Part shown: positions 15,585 through 15,800 of the stretch, one piece after another
Position numbering within the stretch: position 1 is the first letter of the stretch
Layout: each line of letters opens with the position of its first letter
Assembly: GCA_049318625.1 (NCBI GenBank)
Contig: JBMOGA010000076.1
Location: forward strand, 1 to 15,800
DNA: 15,800 bases
Direction: 5' to 3'
DNA from: JBMOGA01 sp049318625
GTDB taxonomy: Bacteria > Pseudomonadota > Alphaproteobacteria > Rhizobiales > Hyphomicrobiaceae
Position numbers and translations under genes: made by a program
Notes under the pieces: generated by a model
Seen by the model: only the letters and a program-made list of their open reading frames with translations
What the model was told of the DNA's origin: nothing
Databases searched by the model: none

Positions 15585-15746
15585 GCCCCGGTTGTCCCTT
15601 GTCGCTGCCAGACGGCGGAAACTAACACGACCATCGCTTCACGCTCATGTCACAATGTCGCGAACCGAGCCACGGTCGGGCGGGCGCCGGGCTCAGCCAA
15701 CCAGGGCTTTTCAGCCGTCCGGCCTGTGGTATACGTCAAGTCGAGC
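15585..15746. other. Divergent intergenic region, radical SAM gene versus tRNA-Gly
   Basis: These 162 bp lie between the GTG start of the radical SAM gene and tRNA-Gly. Apart from the candidate tRNA promoter, no repeat, small gene with a ribosome site, or terminator was recognised. Open frames through it are extensions of the radical SAM antisense frame. Confidence 0.4.
15708..15735 (+). promoter_or_regulatory. Candidate sigma-70 promoter of tRNA-Gly
   Basis: TTTTCA (15708-15713, 4 of 6) and TATACG (15730-15735, 4 of 6) are 16 bp apart and sit 11 bp before the tRNA 5' end, a suitable distance for a tRNA with a very short leader. The assignment is by eye. Confidence 0.4.
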
Positions 15747-15800
15747 GCGGGTGTAGTTCAATGGTAGAACGGCAGCTTCCCAAGCTGCATACGAGGGTTC
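15747..15800 (+). tRNA. tRNA-Gly (anticodon CCC), 3' end cut by window
   Basis: The 5' acceptor strand GCGGGTG (15747-15753) is followed by TA. The D-arm GTTC-AATGGTA-GAAC comes next. The anticodon arm GCAGC-TTCCCAA-GCTGC (15772-15788) has anticodon CCC at 15779-15781, which reads GGG glycine codons. The variable loop ATAC and the T-arm start GAGGG-TTC run to the window edge. The rest of the T-arm, the 3' acceptor strand and any CCA lie beyond. The layout closely matches bacterial glyU-type tRNA-Gly. Confidence 0.95.

Noticed and set aside
14637..15767. 376-codon open frame antisense to the radical SAM gene
   Set aside because: It overlaps the whole conserved radical SAM frame and runs into the tRNA gene, so it is not plausible as a gene.
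15747..15800. tRNA gene as an integration site for a mobile element
   Set aside because: No integrase, direct repeat of the tRNA 3' end, or foreign-looking genes are in the window, and the tRNA 3' end itself lies outside it.

Overview
The window is about 15.8 kb of very GC-rich DNA (roughly two thirds G+C by eye). It reads as an ordinary chromosomal region of an alphaproteobacterium, probably of the Hyphomicrobiales (Rhizobiales). The pointers are the alpha-type SspB adaptor ending in SLDAFRKK, a tail that looks like the two-piece alphaproteobacterial tmRNA, a DUF6460 protein, and strong third-position GC. No insertion sequence, integrase, phage gene or CRISPR array was seen, and no gap without a gene exceeds about 220 bp. 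The order is inferred, not proven.

Layout, left to right. (1) 1-782, plus strand: the end of a structured RNA, probably the coding piece of permuted tmRNA, followed by sspB, whose product delivers ssrA-tagged proteins to ClpXP. (2) 798-3039, minus strand: a solitary rmlC (dTDP-rhamnose epimerase), and upstream of it a tight pair of a DinF-clade MATE exporter and a small DUF6460 membrane protein. (3) 3160-6440, plus strand: a translationally coupled pair, an Lhr-core type DEXH helicase and the metallophosphoesterase PdeM/MPE. This is half of the known ligase-associated DNA-repair cluster; the ligase and exonuclease genes are not here. (4) 6427-7398, minus strand: proline iminopeptidase, overlapping pdeM tail to tail by 14 bp.

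(5) 7466-14026: the most coherent functional unit. A two-subunit sodium:solute symporter (DUF4212 small subunit plus VC_2705-type large subunit) is read leftward. Diverging from it is a LuxR-type response regulator. Convergent with the regulator is a 1176-residue hybrid histidine kinase with its own SLC5/SSS transporter domain, STAC-like linker, PAS, HisKA, HATPase and receiver domains. This matches the CrbS/CrbR (MxtR/ErdR) acetate-switch systems of Vibrio and Pseudomonas, with a likely target transporter alongside. (6) 14184-14588, plus strand: mscL. (7) 14595-15584, minus strand: a radical SAM enzyme with a cysteine-rich C-terminus and unknown substrate. (8) 15747 to the edge: a tRNA-Gly(CCC), cut by the window end.

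Nothing here is clearly a new biological system. The items most worth a second look are the compact symporter/sensor locus, the helicase-nuclease pair without its usual partners, the uncharacterised radical SAM protein, and the tmRNA-sspB adjacency.
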